Assembly (NCBI RefSeq): GCF_002379095.1
Contig: NZ_NBZV01000013.1
Coordinates: 1 to 64,000 of the forward strand
DNA length: 64,000 bases
Direction of reading: 5' to 3'
Source: Polaromonas sp. AER18D-145
Lineage (GTDB): Bacteria; Pseudomonadota; Gammaproteobacteria; Burkholderiales; Burkholderiaceae_C
Shown: positions 56,272 through 64,000 of the stretch, piece by piece
How positions within the stretch are numbered: position 1 is the first letter of the stretch
Layout of the letters: each line of letters starts with the position of its first letter
The notes under the pieces: model-generated
Told to the model about the DNA's origin: nothing
Seen by the model: only the letters and a program-made list of their open reading frames with translations
Databases searched by the model: none
Made by a program: the position numbers and the translations under genes

Positions 56272-56352
56272 ATCAATGCCCGCCCGGCCGCCCGAAGGGC
56301 ATTGAGCGCCCCCTCAGGGGGCAACGAACGTAGTGAGTGTGGGGGAGTGTCA
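56272..56352. repeat. Stop-adjacent GC-rich repeat, copy 4
   Basis: A GCGCCCCCTCAGGGGGC hairpin at about 56307-56323 is followed by AACGAACGTAGTGAGTGTGG, ending at the ileS stop. It is a short form of the family seen at 13773, 30811 and 52651. It fills the ileS-lspA gap. Confidence 0.75.
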
Positions 56353-59199
56353 TCATGCAAATTTCCTGTCTTCACCCGCGCCGTAGAGATTGCTGGTGCA
56401 GCGCCCGCAAATCGTCGGGTGCGCAGCGTCGTGGCCCACGTCGTCGCGGTAATGCCAGCAGCGTTCGCATTTGACGGCGGAACTGGCTTCGGTCCTGATG
56501 GTTTGTGCGCCTCCAGCTATTAAATCAATAGCGGAGGTGATGAAGGCGAACTTCAGGTCATCACCGAGGCTGGCCAGCAATGCGTGGTCGTCGGCCGTGA
56601 CTTCCAGCGTCACTTTGGCCTGCAGCGACGAGCCGACCTTGCCGTCGGCGCGCAGGGCCTCGATGTCCTTGTTGACCGCATCACGCAGTTCGCGGATGCG
56701 TGTCCATTTGGCCAGCAGGGCCTCATCGGGCGCGGCCAGGTCGGCATAGGTTTCCATGAAGATGGACTCCGAACTGCCGAACACCTGCCAGGCTTCTTCT
56801 GCCGTGAAGCTCAGGAAAGGCGCCATCCAGCGCAGCATCGCATGGGTGATCTGGTGCAGCGCGGTCTGCGCGCTGCGCCTGGCCAGCGACTTCGGCGCCG
56901 TGGTGTACAGCCTGTCTTTCAGGATGTCGAGGTAGAAGGAACCCAGGTCCTCGCTGCAGTAGATCTGCAGTTTGGAGACCACCGGGTGGAACTCGTACAC
57001 CTCGTAGTGCACCAGGATGTCGGCCTGCAGCTGCGCCGCGCGGCTCAGTGCGTAACGGTCGATTTCCAGCATCTGCTCCAACGGCACGGCGTCTTTGGCC
57101 GGATCGAAGTCGCTGACGTTGGCCAGCAGAAAACGCAGCGTGTTGCGGATGCGTCGGTAGGCGTCCACCACACGCGCGAGGATCTTGTCGTCGATGGCCA
57201 GGTCGCCCGAGTAGTCGGTCGAGGCGCACCACAGGCGGATGATTTCGGCGCCCAGCTTGCCCGACACTTCCTGCGGTGCCACCACGTTGCCTTCGCTCTT
57301 GCTCATCTTGCGGCCCTTGCCGTCCACCGTGAAGCCGTGTGTCAGCAGGCCCTTGTAAGGCGCGTGGTCGTACATCGCGCACGAGGTGAGCAGCGACGAG
57401 TGGAACCAGCCGCGGTGCTGGTCGTGGCCTTCGAGGTACAGGTCGGCCGGCCAGGCGGACTGGTCGGCATGGCTGCGCCTGAGCACGTGGAAATGCGTGG
57501 TGCCCGAGTCGAACCAGACGTCGAGGATGTCGGTGCTCTTGATGTAGTTGGGGGCCCCATGTTCGCCATCTGCGCCGATGATGGACGCGGCGCTGGCCTT
57601 GCTCCAGGCCTCGATGCCGCCGGCCTCCACCATGGCGGCGGCCTGTTCCATGATTTCCATGGTGCGCGGATGCAGCTCGCCGGTGGCGGTGTGGATGAAA
57701 AACGGCAGGGGCACGCCCCAGTTGCGCTGGCGGCTGATGCACCAGTCGGGCCGGCCGGCAATCATGTCACGCAGGCGGGTTTTGCCGTTTTCCGGGTAGA
57801 AGCTGGTTTCCTCGATCGCATCCAGCGCGAGTTGGCGCAGGGTGCGCGGCGCCTTGTCCTTGGTGAACACGCCTTCGCCCTCGTCCATGCGGATGAACCA
57901 CTGGGCCGCGGCCCGGTAGATCACCGGCGTCTTGTGGCGCCAGCAATGCGGGTAGCTGTGCACGATGTCATGCGTCGCAAACAGGCGGCCGGCCTCGCGC
58001 AGGGCCTCGATCACCAGCGGCGCGGCTTTCCAGATGTTCAGCCCGCCGAACAGCGGCAGCTCATCGACATAACGGCCGTTGCCCTGCACCGGGTTCAGGA
58101 TGTCGTCGTAGGCGATGCCGTTGGCCACGCAGGAGTTGAAGTCTTCCACGCCATAGGCAGGCGAGGAGTGCACGATGCCGGTGCCGTCGTCGGCAGTCGC
58201 GTAGTCGGCCAGGAAGACCGGGCTCAGGCGCCGGTAGCCGTGGTCTCCGTTGCTGTCTTTCACGTCGTACAGCGGATGTTTGAAATTGATCAGCGCCAGG
58301 TGTTTGCCGGCGGTGGTGGCCAGCACCGTGCCGGTGAGCTGGTAACGCTCCATGCACTTGTCCACCAGCGAAGCGGCCAGCAGCAGGATGCCGCGCTCGG
58401 TATCGACCAGCGCGTAGTCCAGGTCGGGGTTCAGGTTCAGCGCCTGGTTGGCCGGGATGGTCCACGCGGTGGTGGTCCAGATCACGGCAAAAGCGTCTTT
58501 CGCCAGGCTTTTCAGGCCGAAAGCGGCGGCCAGCTGGTCGGGCTGGTCGCACTGGAAACCGACGTCCAGGGTCTGCGATTTTTTGTCCGCGTATTCGATC
58601 TCGAACTCGGCCAGCGAGGAGCCGCAGTCAAAACACCAGTACACCGGCTTGAGGCCGCGGTAGACAAAACCGCGTTCCATGATGCGTTTGAGCGCGCGGA
58701 TCTCGTCGGCTTCATTGCCGGGGTTCATGGTCAGGTAGGGGTTGGCCCATTCACCGAGCACGCCCAGGCGTTTGAAGTCCTCTTTCTGCTGTGCGATCTG
58801 CTCGGTGGCAAAGGCGCGGCTCTTGGCCTGCACGTCGTCTCTTGAAAGATTGCGGCCATGAAGTTTTTCGATGGCGTTTTCGATCGGCAGGCCGTGGCAG
58901 TCCCAGCCGGGCACATACACGGCGTCCAGCCCCTTGAGCTGACGCGCCTTGACGATCATGTCCTTGAGAATCTTGTTGGCGGCGTGGCCGATGTGGATCT
59001 GGCCGTTGGCATAGGGCGGGCCGTCGTGCAGCACAAACTTCGGCTTGCCGGCGCGCACATCGCGCAGCTTTTTGTAGATGCCCTTGTCGTCCCATTCCTT
59101 GACCCAGCCGGCTTCGCGTTTGGGCAGGTCGCCGCGCATGGGGAAAGGCGTGTCGGGCAGGTTCAGGGTGCTGCGGTAATCGGTTTTGTTGTCGGACAT
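56353..59199 (-). CDS. ileS: Isoleucine--tRNA ligase
   Basis: 948 residues, full-length bacterial type. HIGH motif [17 protein letters not shown] loop [10 protein letters not shown], editing domain ([18 protein letters not shown]), and C-terminal zinc motif [10 protein letters not shown]...ICGRC. It charges tRNA-Ile. A repeat-derived segment, encoded at 56511-56536, adds residues SAIDLIAGG in the linker before the zinc domain; the essential cysteines are intact. Gene order ribF-ileS-lspA supports co-transcription. Confidence 0.97.
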   Translation of the reverse strand: MSDNKTDYRSTLNLPDTPFPMRGDLPKREAGWVKEWDDKGIYKKLRDVRAGKPKFVLHDGPPYANGQIHIGHAANKILKDMIVKARQLKGLDAVYVPGWDCHGLPIENAIEKLHGRNLSRDDVQAKSRAFATEQIAQQKEDFKRLGVLGEWANPYLTMNPGNEADEIRALKRIMERGFVYRGLKPVYWCFDCGSSLAEFEIEYADKKSQTLDVGFQCDQPDQLAAAFGLKSLAKDAFAVIWTTTAWTIPANQALNLNPDLDYALVDTERGILLLAASLVDKCMERYQLTGTVLATTAGKHLALINFKHPLYDVKDSNGDHGYRRLSPVFLADYATADDGTGIVHSSPAYGVEDFNSCVANGIAYDDILNPVQGNGRYVDELPLFGGLNIWKAAPLVIEALREAGRLFATHDIVHSYPHCWRHKTPVIYRAAAQWFIRMDEGEGVFTKDKAPRTLRQLALDAIEETSFYPENGKTRLRDMIAGRPDWCISRQRNWGVPLPFFIHTATGELHPRTMEIMEQAAAMVEAGGIEAWSKASAASIIGADGEHGAPNYIKSTDILDVWFDSGTTHFHVLRRSHADQSAWPADLYLEGHDQHRGWFHSSLLTSCAMYDHAPYKGLLTHGFTVDGKGRKMSKSEGNVVAPQEVSGKLGAEIIRLWCASTDYSGDLAIDDKILARVVDAYRRIRNTLRFLLANVSDFDPAKDAVPLEQMLEIDRYALSRAAQLQADILVHYEVYEFHPVVSKLQIYCSEDLGSFYLDILKDRLYTTAPKSLARRSAQTALHQITHAMLRWMAPFLSFTAEEAWQVFGSSESIFMETYADLAAPDEALLAKWTRIRELRDAVNKDIEALRADGKVGSSLQAKVTLEVTADDHALLASLGDDLKFAFITSAIDLIAGGAQTIRTEASSAVKCERCWHYRDDVGHDAAHPTICGRCTSNLYGAGEDRKFA
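56511..56536. repeat. Short hairpin repeat inside ileS
   Basis: CTCC-AGCTATT-AAATC-AATAGC-GGAG, an almost perfect palindrome of the window's short repeat family, read in frame in the linker just before the C-terminal zinc domain. Confidence 0.8.
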
Positions 59200-59307
59200 G
59201 GGATGCTTTTGTTGAAGCGGCTTGATGAGGCCAAGCCGCCGGAATACGGGTCGGGAAGAAAGCCGTTCGCCCGGAGGGAGGGGCGGGGCCAGAGGCGACG
59301 AGATCGT

Positions 59308-60342
59308 CTAAATTCGGTCGCGCGTGGTCTGGCGGCTGGTTTCCGTGTGCATGGAGGCTGAAAATGACTTCGCGGCCTCGGCAAAAAACGCCCGCGCATC
59401 GTCGCAGTCCCTGGTAATCCCCGCCTTGAGGCTGTCCAGACCGTCGTATTTCAGTTCGTCGTGCAGTTTGTGTAGCAGTTCCACCCGGATGATTTTACCG
59501 TATGCCTCCTCCGGTCCCAAGCCGGCGGGCCAGGCCAGGCAATGGGTCTCCAGCAGCACGCGTCCGCCATTGACGTCGGCGGGGTCCAGCGAGGGCCGGA
59601 TGCCCAGGTTGGCCACACCGGGCAGGGGCTGGTCCGACAGGCCGAACACCTGGACCGCAAAAATCCCGCTGGCAGCCGGTTTCCAGTGGGAAAAGCGCAG
59701 GTTCAGCGTGCGAAAGCCCAGGTCGCGCCCGAGCTTGCGGCCATGCACCACATGGCCGGAAATGCTGTAAGGCCGGCCCAGCAGGCTCGCCACCCGTGTC
59801 ATTTGCCCCTGGGCCAGGGCTTCACGCACGGCCGAACTCGACACGCGCGTATTGCTCACTTCATAACTGTTCATGCGGGCCACGTCAAAACCCAGCTGCT
59901 CACCGGCGGCGTCGAGCATGGCGTAGTCGCCGGCGCGTTTGGCGCCAAAGCGGAAGTCGTCGCCCACCAGCACGTAACGCACGCCCAAGCCTTTGACCAG
60001 CACGTCTTCGATGAAGGACTGGGCCGGCTGGGCCGCCAGCCGCGCGTTGAAGGGCAACACCACACACTGGTCGATGCCGCAACGTGCGAGTTCGGTCAGT
60101 TTGTCGCGCAGCGTGGCAATACGCGCCGGCGCCAGCTCGGGCTTGCGCGCCACGGCGGCGAAGTAGTCGCGCGGATGGGGCTCAAAACTCATCACGCAGC
60201 TGGGCACGCCGCGGTGCTGCGCCTCATTTTTCAGCAGCGCCAGCATGGCCTGGTGGCCGCGATGCACGCCATCGAAGTTGCCAATGGTCAGCGCGCATTG
60301 GGGCGCCAGTGCCGGATGTTGGTAGCCGCGGAAAATTTTCAT
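59308..60342 (-). CDS. ribF: Bifunctional riboflavin kinase/FAD synthetase
   Basis: 344 residues. The N-terminal FMN adenylyltransferase has TIGNFDGVHRGHQAMLALL, FEPHPRDYF and LVGDDFRFGAKRAGDY with the SSSAVREAL motif. The C-terminal riboflavin kinase has GRKLGRDLGFRTLNLRF, GVANLGIRPSL and LLETHCLAW with the HDELKYDGLDSLKAGI tail. It makes FMN then FAD. It is first in the ribF-ileS-lspA cluster, with 108 bases before ileS. Confidence 0.96.
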   Translation of the reverse strand: MKIFRGYQHPALAPQCALTIGNFDGVHRGHQAMLALLKNEAQHRGVPSCVMSFEPHPRDYFAAVARKPELAPARIATLRDKLTELARCGIDQCVVLPFNARLAAQPAQSFIEDVLVKGLGVRYVLVGDDFRFGAKRAGDYAMLDAAGEQLGFDVARMNSYEVSNTRVSSSAVREALAQGQMTRVASLLGRPYSISGHVVHGRKLGRDLGFRTLNLRFSHWKPAASGIFAVQVFGLSDQPLPGVANLGIRPSLDPADVNGGRVLLETHCLAWPAGLGPEEAYGKIIRVELLHKLHDELKYDGLDSLKAGITRDCDDARAFFAEAAKSFSASMHTETSRQTTRDRI

Positions 60343-60502
60343 GGCGCAATTATCGTTTTAATAGCAGCTCGGGCCGATCTGATGCGGGCTGAAAGGCCAA
60401 ACAGGGCTTGTGACCGGGCTTTGTCATGAATTGCCTGTATATTGAGGGCTCAGACAGTTTGAGTCCGGTTTCCAAGCGTTTTTTTAAATGTTGGAGGTTC
60501 GT

Positions 60503-61060
60503 TTGAAGGTCTTGAAGCTCTCAGCCCAGGGGTTGCCGCAATCGTGGATCAGCCTCGAACAAGCCGTGTTGCACTACGCATCCGATGAAGTGCGCTGGGA
60601 GATGGGTGCGCAGGTGGCCACGTTTCACGGGGGCCATAACGCGATCACCGGTAACCAGTCCATCATCACCGTCAACAGCATCATTGGTACCAAGGGTGTG
60701 CCCAACATCAACCCCTTCAACCTCAAGCCGGGGCTGACCAACGGCAAGCTGTTTGCGCGCGACCGCAATGTCTGTGCTTATTGCGGTGACCATTTTTTTG
60801 AAGAAGACCTGACCCGGGAGCACATCATTCCGTTTGCCCAGAATGGTGTGGACACCTGGATGAACGTGGTCACGGCCTGCCGCGCCTGCAACCACCGCAA
60901 GAGCAGCCGCACCCCCGAGCAGGCCAACATGCCGCTGCTGTACACGCCTTATGTTCCCAGCCTGTGGGAAGACTTCATTTTGCGCAACCGCCGCATTCTG
61001 GCCGACCAGATGGAGTTCCTGATGGCGCATGTGCCCAAGACCTCACGCCTGCTGGCGTGA
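60503..61060 (+). CDS. HNH endonuclease family protein
   Basis: 185 residues from TTG 60503. The upstream ATG at 60488 would place GGAGG inside the ORF, whereas GGAGG sits five bases before the TTG, which gives MKVLKLSAQGLPQSW, the conserved start I expect for this family. The HNH fold has CAYCGDHFFEEDLTREHIIP, NVVTACRACNHRKSSRT (two CxxC pairs for structural zinc) and the catalytic His in REHIIP. It lies alone, divergent from ribF. The role is unknown. Confidence 0.85.
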   Translation: MKVLKLSAQGLPQSWISLEQAVLHYASDEVRWEMGAQVATFHGGHNAITGNQSIITVNSIIGTKGVPNINPFNLKPGLTNGKLFARDRNVCAYCGDHFFEEDLTREHIIPFAQNGVDTWMNVVTACRACNHRKSSRTPEQANMPLLYTPYVPSLWEDFILRNRRILADQMEFLMAHVPKTSRLLA

Positions 61061-61504
61061 GCCGGCGCTAGTCGGGCGAGACTTGCGCCACTGGGAAACC
61101 GCCGTCTGTTGGCAGCACACAACCACAGCCGTTGTTCGGGACTTTGACCCGACTCGGTGTTCCCGCGCTACAAATCTTTCGTGACAGCGCCGGCAAGCCG
61201 GGTCGGGATCGCTCTGCGGCGGCGACGGTGGCTTCGCCCTTATGAAGTCGACCGTTGAAGCAGGGCTGTGTGCGCTGCTGCACAAACGTCGGCAATATGT
61301 CAGAGCCGATTGATTTCGACGGTACGGATTCCGAAGCTGTTTTGTCCTGTGCCTTACACGGCTATAGCGGATATATCGTCTGACGGTGCTTGAGGAGTTC
61401 GGACTACATTGCCCGGATTCGCGCGGCCGCATGCTGGCCTTTCGGTCTCAAGCGCCCTTTGCCGGCGTAGTCCGATAGTTTCTTCGTTTCAACAAGGAAA
61501 ATTC
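61061..61504. other. Gene-free region before the metal-type small-protein group
   Basis: 444 bases without a convincing gene. Small antisense frames here lack ribosome-binding sites and recognisable products. No tRNA, hairpin terminator or repeat was found. The AT-richer end (about 61360-61500) probably carries the promoter of the 69-residue protein. Composition differs from the surrounding core genes, hinting at decayed or acquired DNA. Confidence 0.4.
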
Positions 61505-61714
61505 ATGAAAAGTTTACTTGCCATGGCTGTTGGTATGGTGCCTCTGTTGGCCCCCGGCGTCTCTTTCGCGCAGAGCGGAAATATGATGGGTGGCACGTGG
61601 GGCGGCGACTGGATGGGCGGATACGGCGGATACGGCGGGATATGGATGCCGATCTTGCTTGTTGTCGTGGTTGTCGCTCTGGTGGTGTGGGTCGTCAAGC
61701 AAAAGAACAAGTGA
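61505..61714 (+). CDS. Small Gly/Trp/Met-rich exported membrane protein
   Basis: 69 residues from ATG 61505 with AAGGAAAA upstream. A signal peptide (MKSLLAMAVGMVPLLAPGVS, cleavage near FAQ) precedes a SGNMMGGTWGGDWMGGYGG segment and one C-terminal membrane helix (MPILLVVVVVALVVWVV) with a Lys-rich tail. The periplasmic Met/Gly/Trp segment resembles metal-handling small proteins. A role with the neighbouring DUF302 and Met-rich proteins is inference. Confidence 0.75.
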   Translation: MKSLLAMAVGMVPLLAPGVSFAQSGNMMGGTWGGDWMGGYGGYGGIWMPILLVVVVVALVVWVVKQKNK

Positions 61715-61886
61715 TCGGAGTCAGGAAGTCTGCGGAGCACCGCGAGGCGTCTTGAATGGCGGGCACGGTTGCAGGTGAAAGGTCTGGGAGCCAAGTCCCA
61801 AGCCGGACAGCTGGCTCGGCTGACGCGCCGAAACGTCTCCGCTGAGCCAAGGCATTGTTTGTCCGTCACAAAAATCGAGGTGACTC

Positions 61887-62270
61887 ATGTATTACATCGT
61901 TGAAACTGAAAAATCATTCACCCAAGCGTCAACAGACCTGGACTCAGCCGTTAAACGCCTGGGCTTCGGGGTATTGCATGTTCACGACTTGGGGGCCACA
62001 CTTCGCGCCAAGGACATTGCATTTGATGAGGAGTGCAAGGTTTTTGAAGTCTGCAATCCGGCTCAAGCTGCCAAAGTTTTGGCCACCGATATGCGCCTGA
62101 ACATGGCCTTACCGTGTCGCATCTCGGTGTTCACGGAGAAAGGCACGACGAAGATCGGTTTGATCAAGCCAGTGCAAATGCTTTCGGCGTTATCCCAGGA
62201 TGCAGCCTTGGTTGAAGTCGCCAAAGAGGTTGAGGAAAAGACTATCCAGATGGTTGACGAGGCGAAGTGA
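61887..62270 (+). CDS. DUF302 family protein
   Basis: 127 residues: MYYIVETEKSFTQASTDLDS, GFGVLHVHDLGATLRAK, VFEVCNPAQAAKVLATD and MALPCRISVFTEKGTTKIGL are the DUF302 pattern (an alpha/beta TBP-like domain). No signal peptide. Two Cys (VCNP, LPC) are spaced for possible metal or thiol chemistry. DUF302 genes often accompany metal or redox loci. Function unknown. Confidence 0.88.
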   Translation: MYYIVETEKSFTQASTDLDSAVKRLGFGVLHVHDLGATLRAKDIAFDEECKVFEVCNPAQAAKVLATDMRLNMALPCRISVFTEKGTTKIGLIKPVQMLSALSQDAALVEVAKEVEEKTIQMVDEAK

Positions 62271-62658
62271 CTACTCGCCACCTAAGAACTCCATGAACAT
62301 GGACGTTAGTACTGCCGCCGGTTGCCATCTTCTTTCTGGCATGGCGTTTTGGCCCGCTCCAGCCATTCAGGTCATGACCGACGCGCGCCTTGGGCCTTGA
62401 GCGTGCTTGCCTGCACTTCAATTGATCCAGGCCAATGCGGGTTTCGGGCTGGCCCCTACATTCAAGCCGATTGATACGAAGACCCTGGCCCATGCTTTTT
62501 TGCTCTCATCCCTGCGCTAGAGGTAACACTCTCATGGTGATGCCAGTGGCGCGGGTGTTTGCGCTGGCGGCAGGGTCCGCCAATGGACCGTTACCGCAGG
62601 ACGCCTTCCCTCCCCTCCCACATTTTTCACAGTTAGCCCCATCCAACAGGAGTTTGTC
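62271..62658. promoter_or_regulatory. Intergenic region with an FNR-like box upstream of the Met-rich lipoprotein
   Basis: At 62422-62435 TTGATCCAGGCCAA matches the left half and spacing of the FNR box TTGAT-N4-ATCAA; the right half matches at three of five positions. No convincing gene is present. A 35-codon frame at 62293-62400 lacks a ribosome-binding site and a recognisable product. Confidence 0.4.
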
Positions 62659-63081
62659 ATGACGAATTCTCGATTCATTCCACTCGCTGGCGCACTTTTT
62701 GCCGCCAGCACATTGATCGCGTGCAACACCGCCCCGTCCATGCCCATAGGTACCGCGGCGGCCAGCAGCATGGCCACGCCCGACCAGATGGCCAAAATGA
62801 ATGCGCAGATGAAGACCATGCGCGACATGCACGGAAAAATGATGAACGCCAAGACCCCGGAAGAGCGCAACAAGCTGATGGCCGAACACATGAAAACCAT
62901 GCAGGACTGCATGAAGATGATGGGCGGCATGAGCGGCGCGGGTATGGGCGACATGAAAGGCATGCCGGGCATGACTGGCGACATGGGCGCGCGCCAGCAG
63001 ATGATGGAAAAGCGCATGGAGATGATGCAGTCCATGATGGAAATGATGATGGACCGGATGCCGGCTGCGCCTGCCAGGTGA
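62659..63081 (+). CDS. Met-rich lipoprotein, candidate metal (Cu/Ag) binder
   Basis: 140 residues with a lipobox (STLIAC) at residue ~22, so lipid-anchored. The mature part is strongly Met-rich in MM/MxM clusters, with segments such as HMKTMQDCMKMMGG and MMQSMMEMMMDRM. Such methionine clusters bind Cu(I) or Ag(I), e.g. in CusF/CopK-type proteins. Most is predicted helical. It lies after the DUF302 gene and an FNR-like box; co-regulation is inference. The reading frame and lipobox make it a firm gene. Confidence 0.82.
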   Translation: MTNSRFIPLAGALFAASTLIACNTAPSMPIGTAAASSMATPDQMAKMNAQMKTMRDMHGKMMNAKTPEERNKLMAEHMKTMQDCMKMMGGMSGAGMGDMKGMPGMTGDMGARQQMMEKRMEMMQSMMEMMMDRMPAAPAR

Positions 63082-63153
63082 GGCGCCGTCAGGCCTCGCT
63101 GGCGATGTCCCGGGCCGTCTTGCACTGGTCCCGGCGCTCCGGCAGTCTCCGAC

Positions 63154-63968
63154 ATGTGTGAACTCCTCGCCATGTCGATGCGCCACGCGGCGCATTTGAC
63201 CTTTTCGCTGGAGGCATTGGCCAGTCGCAGCGGCCCGACAAGCGGCACGCGCGATGGTTGGGGCGCCGCATTTTTACCAGGGCAACGATGTGGCGCAGTT
63301 TCGGGAGTCGATCGCGGCCAGTGACAGCTCACTCACTGGTGCGTTTGCTGGAACAGCAGGGGCCAAGTACCACACTTGCGATCTCGCACATCCGACGTGC
63401 CACCCTCGGAGCGGTTGCCTTTTCAAACACCCAGCCCTTTGTGCGCGAACTGGCCGGGCGAATACATGTGTTCGCCCATAACGGACATCTGCCGGGTATC
63501 GCGCGATCGCAAGGCCTGGCGTTCGACCGCTACCATCCGGTTGGGGATACAGACTCCGAACACGCTTTTTGCGCCTTGCTGGAACGCATGCATGGTTTGT
63601 GGGGCCGCACGACTACGCCGCCATCAATCCAGGGGCGACTGGGAGTGGTCGCTGAATTCGTCGCTGATTTTCGCCAATTGGGGCCGGCCAACTTTCTCTA
63701 TGCGGATGGTGAGGTCCTGTTTGCCCATGGCCATAGACGCATACAACGCGCGAGCGGCCGCATTGCGCCGCCTGGTTTGTTCCGCTTGTCGCAACAATGC
63801 AGTATGGCAGACCAGTCCCTCCATACCCAGGGCGTGTCGGTTGTGCCTGGCTTTCAGGCCGTGACACTGATCGCCAGCGTGCCGCTCAGCGCAGCACACT
63901 GGCAGCCGTTCGTCGAGGGCGAAATCGTGGCCGTGTCGGCCGGGATGGTGACCACACAAGGCATCTGA
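63154..63968 (+). pseudogene. Class II glutamine amidotransferase (YafJ/EgtC-like), two frameshifts
   Basis: The product starts MCELLAMSMRHAAHLTFSLE with nucleophile Cys2, then SRSGPTSGTRDGWGAAF. An extra T in TTTTT at 63271-63275 shifts into frame 2, which reads FYQGNDVAQFRESIAASDSS. A CTCA duplication at about 63327-63336 then shifts to frame 3, which reads SLVRLLEQQGPSTTLAISHI and continues to the stop at 63968. Conserved AHNGHLPG, VGDTDSEHAFC and SHIRRAT match the family, which hydrolyses glutamine amides. The three segments are collinear with no missing motif, so recent inactivation or sequencing error is likely. Confidence 0.8.
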
Positions 63969-64000
63969 GCCGATGCCGGGCGCATCCTTGACCGGCATGC

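Noticed and set aside
56584-58845. 753-codon frame antisense to ileS
   Set aside because: Same GC-driven shadow. ileS has complete synthetase motifs.
62293-62400. 35-codon ORF MNMDVSTAAGCHLL...
   Set aside because: No ribosome-binding site and no recognisable product; it lies in a region with an FNR-like box.

Overview
The window is about 64 kb of GC-rich chromosome from a betaproteobacterium, most probably a member of the Comamonadaceae (Polaromonas/Rhodoferax/Variovorax-like). This rests on the gene repertoire (stand-alone tripartite tricarboxylate TctABC transporter, ribF-ileS-lspA order, lolC-lolD, a TrpRS with a C-terminal extension, several EamA exporters) and on families of short dispersed repeats that I associate with that family. 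No database search was possible. All family names come from motifs and architecture read by eye. No tRNA, rRNA, CRISPR array, intact insertion sequence or prophage was seen.

Region 1 (1-9142) is a giant RTX protein gene that enters from the left edge, is broken by one frameshift near 1700 and ends at 7874. It is followed by a GT-B glycosyltransferase of lower GC. Region 2 (9374-22559) holds a convergent histidine kinase/NarL-type regulator pair, trpS, an M50 protease, yciO- and PHP-phosphatase genes around an EamA exporter, a GST, small membrane proteins next to a Crp/Fnr regulator, recJ and a COG4255-like gene. Region 3 (21303-26566) is the Lol lipoprotein exporter (lolC/E, lolD), then a four-gene cassette of one J-domain protein and three uncharacterised proteins.

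Region 4 (26567-28623) is accessory. It has a 40-codon ORF with its own terminator, a candidate structured RNA of about 200 nt with a well-formed sigma70 promoter, a DUF5343-like gene, and one arm of a long inverted repeat whose other arm lies near 43.1-43.4 kb. Region 5 (28624-34447) carries an S1C protease-MoxR-DUF58-VWA cluster, then tatD and a uracil/deoxyinosine-DNA glycosylase. Region 6 (34452-43049) has a spermidine-synthase-like protein, a GspE/PilB ATPase, TctB-TctA-TctC, a gamma-glutamyltransferase and an EamA exporter.

Region 7 (43611-60342) has an M48 protease, an SH3 protein, an atypical SDR, MFS and EamA transporters, a quinone oxidoreductase, a Nudix hydrolase, a Na/Pi cotransporter and lspA-ileS-ribF. 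Region 8 (60503-64000) has an HNH endonuclease, a small-protein group (Gly/Trp/Met-rich membrane protein, DUF302 protein, Met-rich lipoprotein) with an FNR-like box, and a class II glutamine amidotransferase gene disrupted by two frameshifts.

The most unusual features are the structured-RNA/small-ORF locus at 26.8-27.2 kb, the J-domain cassette, the broken RTX gene, and three repeat families. One family sits directly behind stop codons. Another has been captured inside reading frames and is translated.
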